Source: Desulfomonile tiedjei DSM 6799 (GTDB taxonomy: Bacteria; Desulfobacterota; Desulfomonilia; Desulfomonilales; Desulfomonilaceae). From it: DNA of 64,000 nucleotides. Shown here piece after piece: positions 46,381-54,553 of this stretch; the first letter of the stretch is position 1, and each line of letters begins with the position of its first letter. Location: NCBI RefSeq assembly GCF_000266945.1, contig NC_018025.1, positions 4,344,001 through 4,408,000 on the forward strand, read 5' to 3'. The notes beneath the pieces are model-generated. The model saw nothing but the letters and a program-made list of their open reading frames with translations. It searched no databases and had not been told where the DNA came from. The translations under genes and the position numbers were made by a program.

Positions 46381-47872
46381 ATATATCTATAGTTTCGCGA
46401 TTCTTGCATGGTCGAGTCCGCGCGTGGAGCGCGGGCCGTTGAGTTTTTCGAACTTATTGATTCGGCTGGCTTTCGAATAAATTCTCAGCGAGAAATGACT
46501 CCTTCGAGCTGCTGCCAGCATGTCTGAAAAGGTGAACGACTTTTTCCGGCAGTACCAGGGAGCCGGGTCGGCAACGAGGTTCTTTGCAGTGACGAATTGC
46601 CCAACGAACCAAAGCACTACAAAGCAGTAGGCCCAGTAAGCAAACATAGGGGCACGGGTTACCGAGGTCTCTTTCCGACACTGAGGTTCAGCCGCACCCA
46701 GGAGGTTCTTGGTCTCTCGATTGGTCATCTCAATGCTAAAGCGTGCAGCGTAGCGCTCGATAATCTGCTGTGGTGCAGCCTGAGGGTCCGTATCGAAAAA
46801 CACCATATTGGCATGGTGGCCGGCCGGGTCATGGCACAACACGATCGAAAGAGGCTGTTGCCCTGCGCTATGATACCATAGCGCCGTGAACTGATGTATC
46901 AGGAGCTTAGTTTGTTTTCCATAGCAGAAGACCCTAATCTCATTCCACCCCAGATTGGGGTCCTGGAACATCGTTTCCAGGGAGGGCAGTCGAGCGCCTC
47001 TCTTGCGAGGTCTGCCCATCACTGTAAATGGAGCAGGTTCCAGCACAGCGAACAAAGCTGCATCCTTTCTCAGCCTCCCTGTAATGTGCACATTCTTGGG
47101 TCGTGCTTTGAGGATGGTATCGCAGCAGTATCCCAGGTCGAACACAATTCTCAGTCTTTCTCCCTCTTGGAGCCATGAATGAGTCAGATTTATAAGATCC
47201 AATCCAAGTTCGGGTTTTGTCTTGTAGGGCAGGCTCTTGGGATTAAACTTGGCCTTTGGCGGCCACCAAAGGCGGGCAGCGTATGGCAGACAAAACATGC
47301 GATCGCTGATGCCGGGAAGGCGAATCGCCAGTCCTATGATGACAAAGCACACTCCATACCCCTTTTGCTTAGTATGCTTTGGGAGTGAACCATCATGCTG
47401 CCAGCCCGCGCCACAGATCTTCTTGCCAGTGTGCTTGTTCAAGGTGTCGTCAATCACCACAAGGATCTCGATCCCTTCTGCAATCAGCGTTTCTACCAAC
47501 ATTCTGAAGACGAAATAGGAGACAAAGTCAGTCTCCCATCGTCCCTTGCCGAGGAATCGGTAGATGCTGGCGAAGTGCTTGGATTCATGGAGTCTCATGG
47601 TCAGAATCACCTGGCTGATAGTGTGCTTGCCCATAGTGAGCACCCAACCGACCACCAGCGCAACGAAGATACGGAAACTCGGTGCGCTGAAACACGCTCT
47701 GAAATGAATCTCGTCAATCCCGAACGGATCTGGTATAGATCTCTTCAACTGGCGTTCCTCCTTCCCAGAATCTTTACACAAAACCGGGTATGTGCGGAAC
47801 GCCTTATTTTTTCAAGGATTATCTCACCATCTAACCGTCCAGAATACAAAAAGGGCGAAACTATAGATATAT
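46381..47872. mobile_element. IS4-type insertion sequence, copy 2
   Basis: The element spans 46387-47866 (1,480 bp) with the same CTATAGTTTCGC terminal repeats and the same orientation as copy 1. It is 1 bp longer because of one extra A in the CTTT(A)CACAAAACC segment upstream of the transposase start. Flanks share ATATAT (46381-46386 and 47867-47872); the seventh base does not match, so the target duplication is less certain in this A/T-rich site. Confidence 0.9.
46387..47748 (-). CDS. Transposase (DDE, IS4-type), copy 2
   Basis: Identical in sequence to the copy 1 transposase from the TTG start at 47748-47746 (AAGGAGG 8 nt upstream) to the stop in the terminal repeat. The single-base difference between the IS copies lies upstream of this start and alters only the alternative start region. 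First D in VVIDDT, second D in IVFDLGY and the Y(2)R(3)E(6)K motif are intact. Near identity points to recent transposition or gene conversion. Confidence 0.9.
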   Translation of the reverse strand: MKRSIPDPFGIDEIHFRACFSAPSFRIFVALVVGWVLTMGKHTISQVILTMRLHESKHFASIYRFLGKGRWETDFVSYFVFRMLVETLIAEGIEILVVIDDTLNKHTGKKICGAGWQHDGSLPKHTKQKGYGVCFVIIGLAIRLPGISDRMFCLPYAARLWWPPKAKFNPKSLPYKTKPELGLDLINLTHSWLQEGERLRIVFDLGYCCDTILKARPKNVHITGRLRKDAALFAVLEPAPFTVMGRPRKRGARLPSLETMFQDPNLGWNEIRVFCYGKQTKLLIHQFTALWYHSAGQQPLSIVLCHDPAGHHANMVFFDTDPQAAPQQIIERYAARFSIEMTNRETKNLLGAAEPQCRKETSVTRAPMFAYWAYCFVVLWFVGQFVTAKNLVADPAPWYCRKKSFTFSDMLAAARRSHFSLRIYSKASRINKFEKLNGPRSTRGLDHARIAKL

Positions 47873-48062
47873 AGGAATTGCCAAAACCAATGCCCGATTG
47901 AGGACAGGGATACTGGTAGGTGCCGTGCCTCCGTGCCGGCACGTCTTCAATATGATCAATGATATCGCTAAAATGGACCGGCAGGGACGCCGGTCCCCAC
48001 CAATATCCTGTAATTCCACACGCGGGACAAACGACGAAATTTTTGGCACTGACTATAAGATA
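47873..48062. repeat. Interspersed palindromic repeat, type B copy
   Basis: TAGGAATTGCCAAAACCAA, GGTAGGTGCCGTGCCTCCG, CCGGCACG, then GGACCGGCAGGGACGCCGG, TCCCCACCAATATCC and ATTTTTGGCACTGACTATAAG. It directly abuts the right end of IS copy 2. The hairpin core and the TGCCAAAA ends are intact. Confidence 0.85.
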
Positions 48063-48124
48063 GCGAAGGCTCGGGGATGAGTTGGTAAAGCGCTCTGCTA
48101 TACATGAAAGGTCAAGTGAACGAT

Positions 48125-48157
48125 AAAAAAAAGGGACGAAATAGGGATCGTCCCTTG
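48125..48157 (-). terminator. Rho-independent terminator of the small gene at 48.2-48.6 kb
   Basis: On the minus strand AAGGGACG (48156-48149), a 10-nt loop, and CGTCCCTT (48138-48131) run into eight T. It lies 67 bp beyond the stop at 48224. Confidence 0.93.
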
Positions 48158-48223
48158 AGGAATTGTAGCGATCAGCCGAATGGTGGGTTATTCGCGAATA
48201 TTTGTTCCTTTTGAAGAGTGCTG

Positions 48224-48646
48224 TTACGGCATCCGTCCGTTTCGAATTTCCAGGAGGGCCCTGTTAAACATTTCTCTTGCCTGTAGCTTTCTTTCCTGAA
48301 GAGCGGCTCGCCACGCGTCTACTTTCTCAATTGCTTCTTCTTCCCAGGGTAGCCAGCTTGAAGCTTCCCGTTTTCTGATACCTTTTTCCAGGTCTTCCGG
48401 TATTGGAGGGTTACAGCATTCCTTATAGTGGCCCTCAATTTTGCGGAGAAACTTGAAAAGCTGCTTCATCTGCTTTTTTGTCAATGTGCGATCAGGCTCA
48501 TCTTCTCCGAACACTTCCTTGCGAAAGCTTACGCTGTTTTCCGTCTTCAGTTCCTCAATAAGCTTCTTCAGGTACTTGTAGTTACGATTAAAATCATACG
48601 AATCCAGAACCCCTGCGGAGGAGACGTGAGACGCGCTCTGAGTCAT
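48224..48646 (-). CDS. Hypothetical charged helical protein
   Basis: A 140-residue protein I do not recognise. It is charged, mostly helical, with Lys/Glu-rich stretches (RNYKYLKKLIEELKTEN, KQMKQLFKFLRKIEGHYKECC) and a CC pair near residue 83. No membrane segment is present. I chose ATG 48646 with AGGAG 6 nt upstream; the frame extends to 48727, but that part is A/T-rich and out of character. It has its own terminator, which supports a real transcription unit, and is preceded by an A/T-rich region with TTCGCGAA palindromes. Confidence 0.75.
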   Translation of the reverse strand: MTQSASHVSSAGVLDSYDFNRNYKYLKKLIEELKTENSVSFRKEVFGEDEPDRTLTKKQMKQLFKFLRKIEGHYKECCNPPIPEDLEKGIRKREASSWLPWEEEAIEKVDAWRAALQERKLQAREMFNRALLEIRNGRMP

Positions 48647-49316
48647 TGGGCACTCCTTTAGACTGTTATTTATATGTGTACTGTAATGATTACTGACAGA
48701 ATGTAGAGTTGAGCGAACCCCATACACCTAATCATATCACCGGAGACGCACTGGTTGGCGTCTCAAACTCATGGGGTGGGCTCCTATCACCCCGTTCGCG
48801 GCGAGTCAAGAAATTATTATTGCTCAAACGCGAATATTGTATCTTTTATCTTTTTCTATTTCGCGAATATACCTTAACTTATTTCTCTAAATCGCGATAC
48901 ATTGAACCACTTTTCGCGCGGCGCGACACAATCGCGCTTAGCACTTTTGGGAGCGTATTTCCCACCGCGCGCATTTTCAGAGCGGCGAGAAGACTGAACT
49001 TTCATGTATCTATTCCCCCCGTTTCCTGAAATCTCATTGTTTTGGATGTACAGGAAATGGTGCTCCAGGACTGGATAAGGGTAGAAATTGCCGGAATTAT
49101 ATAATATCCGGTTGAGAATAGGAGTCTTGGTGGGTGCCGTGCCTCCGTGCCGGCACATCTTCAATATACAATGATATCGATAAAATGGACCGGCAGGGAC
49201 GCCGGTCCCTACTAATATCGTGTATTCGAGTGCAGAACAAGCGTCATAATTCTTGGCAAATCGCTCTACATCTGGAGTTTCGGGGAATCCGTCGGACGAG
49301 CCCACTCCTGATATCA
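48647..49316. other. Non-coding region with CGCGAA palindromes and a type B repeat
   Basis: About 670 bp without a supported gene. The left part (48770-49000) is A/T-rich with several CGCGAA-containing motifs, including TATTTCGCGAATATA (48863-48877) and a cluster of GCGCG near 48920-48970. The right part is a type B repeat. An open frame on the plus strand at 48709-49029 has no ribosome-binding site and unnatural composition. Confidence 0.45.
49084..49260. repeat. Interspersed palindromic repeat, type B copy
   Basis: GAAATTGCCGGAAT, TTGGTGGGTGCCGTGCCTCC, CCGGCACATCTTCAATAT, GGACCGGCAGGGACGCCGG and CATAATTCTTGGCA. Both hairpin arms are present; the ends are more degenerate than in the 47873 copy. 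Confidence 0.8.
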
Positions 49317-50714
49317 TTACGCGTCTTGCGCGGTTCCGGCGCGTATTGCATCGTCGATCAATCTGTCGATCTCTTGTTCCGTCATCAATTTTTCAGCGAG
49401 CACTACTTCGCGGATTGTCTTTCCTTCGAGAAAAGCTCGTTGCGCTACCTTCGCGGCCCTTTCGTACCCAAGGACCGGGTTTAATGCTGTGGCCATGGCA
49501 AGGCTCTTTTCGATATTGCTTCGGCATTTTTCAGCATTCGCTGTGATGCCCGTTACACATTTGGACGTGAAGCGTCTGGCCACAGTATCCAGGAATTCAA
49601 TAGATTGCAGTAAATTGTAAGCTATCAAGGGAAGCATTGTATTCAGCTCGAAATTACCCCACTGGCCTCCAAGCGTTATGGCAGTGTCATTTCCAATCAC
49701 TTGAGCGCACACCTGTATGACTACTTCAGGAATAACAGGGTTCACTTTTCCCGGCATGATAGAAGAGCCGGGCTGCAGAGAAGGTATGTTGATTTCCCCT
49801 ATTCCGCAGCGCGGCCCGGAAGCGAGCCAGCGAATGTCATTTGCAATCTTTATGAGACTTACTGCCAGCGTCTTGAGCGCTCCGCTGGTCTCCACTGCTG
49901 CATCCTGAGCAGCTTGTGCTTCAAAGTGATTGAGTGCCTCGCGAAAAGGAGACTGCGTTTCTCGAGAGATGAGCTCGATCACTCTTGGAGCAAATTCCGG
50001 ATGCGCCTGCAACCCGTTACCGACAGCAGTTCCGCCGAGAGCCAATTCTCCGAGCCTATCTTCCAGGGACCGGAGTCGAGCTATGCCTAATTCGATTTGT
50101 CTGGCATATCCGCTGAACTCATTGCCCAGCGTAACCGGAACCGCATCCTGGAGGTGGGTCCTGCCGATTTTGTGAATCGTCGAGAATTCTCTCGCTCTAT
50201 CCGCTAAGGCCTTCTGCAAATCTTCCAGCGCAGGGATAAGACGGGTACGCAGCAGGACTGTTGCCGCTATGTGAATCGCTGTGGGAATCACGTCGTTGCT
50301 GGACTGCCCTTTATTCACGTGATCGTTCGGGTGGACCGGAGATTTACCCCCCCTTTTACCAGTGAGCAGCTCGTTTGCCCTTCCGGCAACAACTTCATTC
50401 ACGTTCATATTGGTGGACGTCCCGCTCCCCGTCTGAAACACATCAAGCACGAATTGATCGTCCAGCTTGCCTTCGACCACTTCAGTTGCAGCTTGAATAA
50501 TAGGTTCCGCGATATCCGCGGGAAGCAATCCCAAATCTCGATTGACCATCGCCGCGTACTTCTTGATCATCCCAAGCGCCCTGACAAATGACGGCTGGAA
50601 AACAAGCCCGGAGGTGGCAAAGTTCTCCATCGCTCTCTTGGTCTGTGCACCATAGTACGCGTCCTCAGGCACCAGGACCTCGCCCATACTGTCATATTCT
50701 TTCCTGTGTCCCAT
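49317..50714 (-). CDS. fumC: Fumarate hydratase, class II
   Basis: A 465-residue class II fumarase (iron-independent), converting fumarate and malate. The family signature GSSIMPGKVNP lies near residue 318; GQSSNDVIPTA (about 137), GRTHLQDAVPVTLG (about 185) and the N-terminal DSMGEVLVPEDAYYGAQT are typical. Aspartase is the closest alternative, but the sequence favours FumC. GGAGGG lies 6-8 nt before the ATG. It lies downstream of the oxidoreductase operon, separated by a type C repeat, on the same strand. Confidence 0.93.
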   Translation of the reverse strand: MGHRKEYDSMGEVLVPEDAYYGAQTKRAMENFATSGLVFQPSFVRALGMIKKYAAMVNRDLGLLPADIAEPIIQAATEVVEGKLDDQFVLDVFQTGSGTSTNMNVNEVVAGRANELLTGKRGGKSPVHPNDHVNKGQSSNDVIPTAIHIAATVLLRTRLIPALEDLQKALADRAREFSTIHKIGRTHLQDAVPVTLGNEFSGYARQIELGIARLRSLEDRLGELALGGTAVGNGLQAHPEFAPRVIELISRETQSPFREALNHFEAQAAQDAAVETSGALKTLAVSLIKIANDIRWLASGPRCGIGEINIPSLQPGSSIMPGKVNPVIPEVVIQVCAQVIGNDTAITLGGQWGNFELNTMLPLIAYNLLQSIEFLDTVARRFTSKCVTGITANAEKCRSNIEKSLAMATALNPVLGYERAAKVAQRAFLEGKTIREVVLAEKLMTEQEIDRLIDDAIRAGTAQDA

Positions 50715-50773
50715 GCTCTGCCCTCCAACAATTCAGGAGGACTCATACTGCATCCCAGTCATAGAAGAAAATC

Positions 50774-50939
50774 GGGGAGGAACTTCTTGTAAGAAGTTCC
50801 TCCCCGAACCCCACCTCAAGAACTTTTGACACTTGCCGGAACCCGAATTTCCTTACAGGAAATTGGGTTCCGGCGAATGATAAAAGTTTCTTGGAGGGGG
50901 TTTGGGGAGACATTCTTTACAAAGAAGGTCCCCCCAATA
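50774..50939. repeat. Composite nested-hairpin repeat, type C
   Basis: First stem GGGGAGGAACTTCTT/AAGAAGTTCCTCCCC (50774-50805; 15 bp, 2-nt loop). Next comes a long stem with CCCCACCTCAAGAACTTTT pairing with AAAAGTTTCTTGGAGGGGG, enclosing GCCGGAACCC/GGGTTCCGGC with an inner AATTTCCT/GGAAATT. A third stem is GGGGAGACATTCTTT/AAAGAAGGTCCCCC. It fills the gap between the KorB-like stop (50940) and fumC and may serve as terminator. Confidence 0.88.
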
Positions 50940-51758
50940 TTACTTCTTGACTGTGTCAGTATGAGTCCTCCTGAAGATAATTCCAGTAGCGTAGTCGTCA
51001 TTGAGTACGAGTTCAAATGCCTTTTTGAAGTCTGTGGGATCGTGGTCTTCCGGTACCGGGTGGACCCATTTTTTGAGGTTTGCCCAGGTTTTGAATGTCT
51101 TATCGAAAGTGAGGCAGGTCGAGTAGATATGGAAGAATGCAAAGCCTTCGTGTCTTGTTCCTTCTTTCACCGCCTCGGTTATTCCTTTGGGGTCTCCGGC
51201 AAAGAGGCGCGCGATGAAGGATGCTCCGTACGTTAATGCCATGAGCGTTGCATTCAGAGGTTTGTCCTGAGTTCCAAAGGGGCTTGCCTTCGTCTTGGTT
51301 CCCAGCGGCGAGCTGGGAGACGGCTGACCTTTGGTGAGTCCGTAGATGGAGTTGTCGAACATGAGATAATTTATGTTCACGTTTCTGCGGCACACATGGG
51401 GAAAATGCCCTCCACCGATGGCAAGCCCGTCACCGTCACCTCCGATGACATACACCGTCAGATCTGGATTTCCGGCTTTCACTCCTGTTGCGACGGGAAG
51501 CGTGCGTCCATGCACAGTGTGGAGTCCGTATGTACTGGTGAAGAAAGGATAACGGCCGGCACATCCGATACCTGAGACGGTAACGATCTGATGGTGAGGA
51601 ATTTCCAGTTCCTGGATGCAGGCATTCAAACCCTGGTGAATGCCGAAGTATCCGCACCCCGGACACCAGGTCGGCAAGGCCTCGGAACGTATGTCGAACG
51701 CCTTGGATTCTTTGATATGCTCTATTTGCTCCGCTAGAACTTTTGCGGCTGTTTTCAT
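50940..51758 (-). CDS. 2-Oxoacid:ferredoxin oxidoreductase, beta (TPP) subunit
   Basis: A 272-residue TPP-binding subunit that decarboxylates a 2-oxoacid with ferredoxin as acceptor. CPGC (Cys32, Cys35) and GIGCAG provide cluster ligands; GGDGDGLAIGGGHF to FDNSIYGLTKGQ is the TPP/Mg motif (GDG-x-N). The sequence resembles the KorB/OorB branch, so 2-oxoglutarate is a good guess, but other branched or aryl oxoacids cannot be ruled out. It overlaps the alpha subunit by 4 bp. Its last codon is next to a type C repeat. Confidence 0.9.
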   Translation of the reverse strand: MKTAAKVLAEQIEHIKESKAFDIRSEALPTWCPGCGYFGIHQGLNACIQELEIPHHQIVTVSGIGCAGRYPFFTSTYGLHTVHGRTLPVATGVKAGNPDLTVYVIGGDGDGLAIGGGHFPHVCRRNVNINYLMFDNSIYGLTKGQPSPSSPLGTKTKASPFGTQDKPLNATLMALTYGASFIARLFAGDPKGITEAVKEGTRHEGFAFFHIYSTCLTFDKTFKTWANLKKWVHPVPEDHDPTDFKKAFELVLNDDYATGIIFRRTHTDTVKK

Positions 51759-53533
51759 GCCACACCTTCCTGAAGAAGGGCTTCGATTCGCTCCAGGATA
51801 TAAGCGGGCGACATGGGAGTTCCGGTTACCAGATTCAGCCGAACCACATCGCCTTTATGGAGTTTCCCGATAAGATCCGCGAGTTGCCCTTCGAAATTCA
51901 ACTCCGGAATAAGAACATAACGGCACTTGTTCATGAAAGTGCGTATTTCGCGTTCATGGAATGGATAGAGCGAGATTATCTTTAGCCCCCCTACCCTCAA
52001 GCCCTTTTCCTGAGCAGTATACACTGCCTCTTCGATGGAACCGAAGGTGGAGCCCCATCCGATGACGCCCACATCGAGTTCACCATCCGAAGAGAGTTCT
52101 TCCGGAACCGGCAAATCGGCCAGGGCAGACCGAATCTTTCGGAACCGTTTTTCCGTCATTTTCATGTGTATTTCCGGCGAATAGTCTGGCTGCCCGCGTT
52201 CTGTGTGCTCAAGACCCGTTGCCACGTACGCAAATCCCTCCATTCCGGGCAGCGATCGAGGCGAAATACCCGATTCCGTATCGAGATACCGGACATACTC
52301 ATTCTGTGCAGAAGCGTCCGGGTATACCGAACCGTCAGCCTTTTCCTGTTCCGTCGCAACCGGCATCACCAGATTTTCCACTCTGTTATCCAGGTAGAAG
52401 TCTGTGAGCACGATTACCGGCGTCTGATATTTTTCGGCTAACTGGAAGCTCTTTACCGTCAGGTGGTAGCATTCGGCCACATTGGTGGGAGCAATCACTA
52501 TTCTCGGGGAATCTCCGGGTCCGCCGAACACTGCCGCATGCAGATCCGATTGCTCTGTCTTGGTCGGCAATCCGGTGGATGGTCCGCCTCTCTGCGCATC
52601 GAGAATCACCGCGGGTATCTCCGCCATTATCCCGTGGGTGGTGAGCTCCGTCATGAGTGCGAATCCGGGTCCCGACGTTGCGGTCATGGCACGCGCGCCG
52701 GTATAAAAAGCTCCGAGGACTGCACCAATGGAGGCTATTTCGTCTTCCATCTGAACCACGCGTCCCCCGCGCTGCGGTAAATGCTTGGCCAGGAACTCCA
52801 TGATCGGGGTGGCAGGGGTGATGGGATAGCCGAAGTAGAATCGGAGTCCTGCATCCAGAGCGGCCATTCCGATTGCCTGATTGCCCGATAGCATCACTTT
52901 ATTTTTGTCCATAGCCTTCGCATCTACTGTCGAGAAAACCGCTCGCAATCTATCGCGAAATGTTTTCTGGGCGTATACGTATCCTGCATCGAAACTCTTG
53001 AGGTTCGCGTCAAGAATCCGCTCACCTTTGGATCGAAATTTCCTGGTGATTACTTCACGAAACCAATCCGGATGAACACCGAAAATCGCTGCAAAGGCTC
53101 CGAGAGCAGTAAGATTTCTCCCTCGGGAAGTGCCGGCAGCACTTGTGGCGAGATCGCCCATGGGAAGTCCGTACAGCGCTGTGCCGGGTTCTATTTCTGC
53201 AGCTAGAGACTCCTTTTCGGAGACATAGGAAGGAGGCTGATTATCGAAAAGAGCTACTGAGTCTTCTGCAAGAAACGGAACACGTGATTTGGATTGCTTG
53301 TCATCCAGCGAGATCAATACGTGAGTCTTATCTTCAAGAGCTACGATGGAGTTCGTGCCGATCCTGGAACGTGTCACACAACGTCCGAACCCGCGTATTT
53401 CAGCGGGATAGGAATCGAACCCTAGGACTGAGAAACCGCCAAGAGACATGGCTTCATTAATGAGACCGCCTGCCGCAATGGTACCATCCCCGGCCATTCC
53501 GCAGACTTCAATCGTCATATCCACTTTGGGCAT
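51755..53533 (-). CDS. 2-Oxoacid:ferredoxin oxidoreductase, gamma-alpha fusion subunit
   Basis: A 592-residue fused subunit: an N-terminal gamma domain (about 1-185, with VCGMAGDGTIAAGGLINEA) and a C-terminal alpha/pyrimidine-binding domain (about 205-590, with GNQAIGMAALDAGLRFYFGYPITPATPIMEFLA and MEDEIASIGAVLGAFYTGARAMTATSGPG). The fusion is the KorA-type layout. It makes acyl-CoA from a 2-oxoacid with the TPP subunit. I chose ATG 53533 with GGAG upstream; a GTG at 53554 overlaps the previous gene. It is third in a four-gene operon. Confidence 0.92.
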   Translation of the reverse strand: MPKVDMTIEVCGMAGDGTIAAGGLINEAMSLGGFSVLGFDSYPAEIRGFGRCVTRSRIGTNSIVALEDKTHVLISLDDKQSKSRVPFLAEDSVALFDNQPPSYVSEKESLAAEIEPGTALYGLPMGDLATSAAGTSRGRNLTALGAFAAIFGVHPDWFREVITRKFRSKGERILDANLKSFDAGYVYAQKTFRDRLRAVFSTVDAKAMDKNKVMLSGNQAIGMAALDAGLRFYFGYPITPATPIMEFLAKHLPQRGGRVVQMEDEIASIGAVLGAFYTGARAMTATSGPGFALMTELTTHGIMAEIPAVILDAQRGGPSTGLPTKTEQSDLHAAVFGGPGDSPRIVIAPTNVAECYHLTVKSFQLAEKYQTPVIVLTDFYLDNRVENLVMPVATEQEKADGSVYPDASAQNEYVRYLDTESGISPRSLPGMEGFAYVATGLEHTERGQPDYSPEIHMKMTEKRFRKIRSALADLPVPEELSSDGELDVGVIGWGSTFGSIEEAVYTAQEKGLRVGGLKIISLYPFHEREIRTFMNKCRYVLIPELNFEGQLADLIGKLHKGDVVRLNLVTGTPMSPAYILERIEALLQEGVA

Positions 53534-53535
53534 GA

Positions 53536-54552
53536 TTAGAACTCCGTCCACCACGAAGTATTCACTGTTATTTCATCGAACTGAAAGATGCCCGGCGCGG
53601 CGACATCAGCCGTGACTTGTTCCCCGAGAAGATTCAGAGCAGCCACTTTTCCGAGATTCCTGGCATTCCTGTAACCGATGGAAACCCAGTAGTCTCTTAT
53701 TCCCGGATGGTACACTTGCGCACAGTCGCCTGCTGCATAGACTCCTTCAAATCGTGTCCGGAGCCGTTCATCCACGATAATGCCGCGTTCTATGGTCAGT
53801 CCGCTGCGGGCGAGGAATTTGACATCCGGCATCAGCCCGAAGAAAGCTCCAAATGCGCCTACAGTGAGCTTTCGGGTTTCCGTGTTGACTACTATTTCAT
53901 TGTCGGAGATCTTTGTGATCCCCTTGATATTTTCAGACTCGATGACTTCCACGCCCTTTTTCGTCAAGGCGCGCGATACCGAGTCATGGATATCCGCATC
54001 AAAGCGGACCGGCCAGAAAGCCCCGCCCTGGATCATGAAGAATACTTTCTTTCCCATAGAAAGCAGCGCTTTTGTGAAGCACAGGGAAGTCAGATCTCCA
54101 CCTACAATAAGGATCGAATCAATCTGCTGAAGCTTCTGAATCCAGGCTTTCGCATCGGGTAGGGTTTTCAGGGGAAGCATGAGGTGTTCGAACACCTGGA
54201 GGTGTTCGGGAATACGCGGTTTTCCGCCTGTGGCAAGAATGAGACCGTCGAATCGGATCACTTCTTTGTGCTCCAGAACGATCTCACGGTTGGCGAAATT
54301 CACGTCGATGACTTTTTGACCCAGCCGGAGTTTAATGTTTTTTTCCTTGTAGAAATCTAAAGGCTTAACGTGAAGATCGTCTTCTGAAAGCCTACCTGCA
54401 ATGAAGTCCGGCAGCAGATTCGGTCTGTAGTAAATTGCGTGCTCCTGTCCGATAACGGTGATTCTTACGTGCGGAGCATGCTCTCTCAGTGTGGCCGCAG
54501 CTTCGTTTCCGGCAGGTCCGTTTCCGATGATCACAAAGTGCCTGGTATCCAT
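53536..54552 (-). CDS. FAD/NAD(P)-dependent oxidoreductase (pyridine nucleotide-disulfide type)
   Basis: A 338-residue flavoprotein with an N-terminal FAD-binding GNGPAGNEAAATL motif (about 9-21), a second Rossmann motif for NAD(P)H (LIVGGDLTSLCFTKALLSMG, about 140) and the late FAD motif GVYAAGDCAQVYH (about 270). It lacks the redox-active CxxxxC of disulfide reductases, so it probably passes electrons to a ferredoxin or rubredoxin. I chose ATG 54552 with GGAGG 8 nt upstream. It lies 1 bp after the GltD-like stop and 2 bp before the gamma-alpha gene. Confidence 0.88.
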   Translation of the reverse strand: MDTRHFVIIGNGPAGNEAAATLREHAPHVRITVIGQEHAIYYRPNLLPDFIAGRLSEDDLHVKPLDFYKEKNIKLRLGQKVIDVNFANREIVLEHKEVIRFDGLILATGGKPRIPEHLQVFEHLMLPLKTLPDAKAWIQKLQQIDSILIVGGDLTSLCFTKALLSMGKKVFFMIQGGAFWPVRFDADIHDSVSRALTKKGVEVIESENIKGITKISDNEIVVNTETRKLTVGAFGAFFGLMPDVKFLARSGLTIERGIIVDERLRTRFEGVYAAGDCAQVYHPGIRDYWVSIGYRNARNLGKVAALNLLGEQVTADVAAPGIFQFDEITVNTSWWTEF

Positions 54553-54553
54553 G

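Noticed and set aside
48709-49029. Plus-strand open frame of 106 codons
   Set aside because: No ribosome-binding site, A/T-rich then GCGCG-rich composition, and it overlaps the CGCGAA-motif region; no family resemblance.
10402-49260. CRISPR array as an explanation for the repeats
   Set aside because: Copies are kilobases apart, differ in length and have no regular spacers; no cas genes are present.
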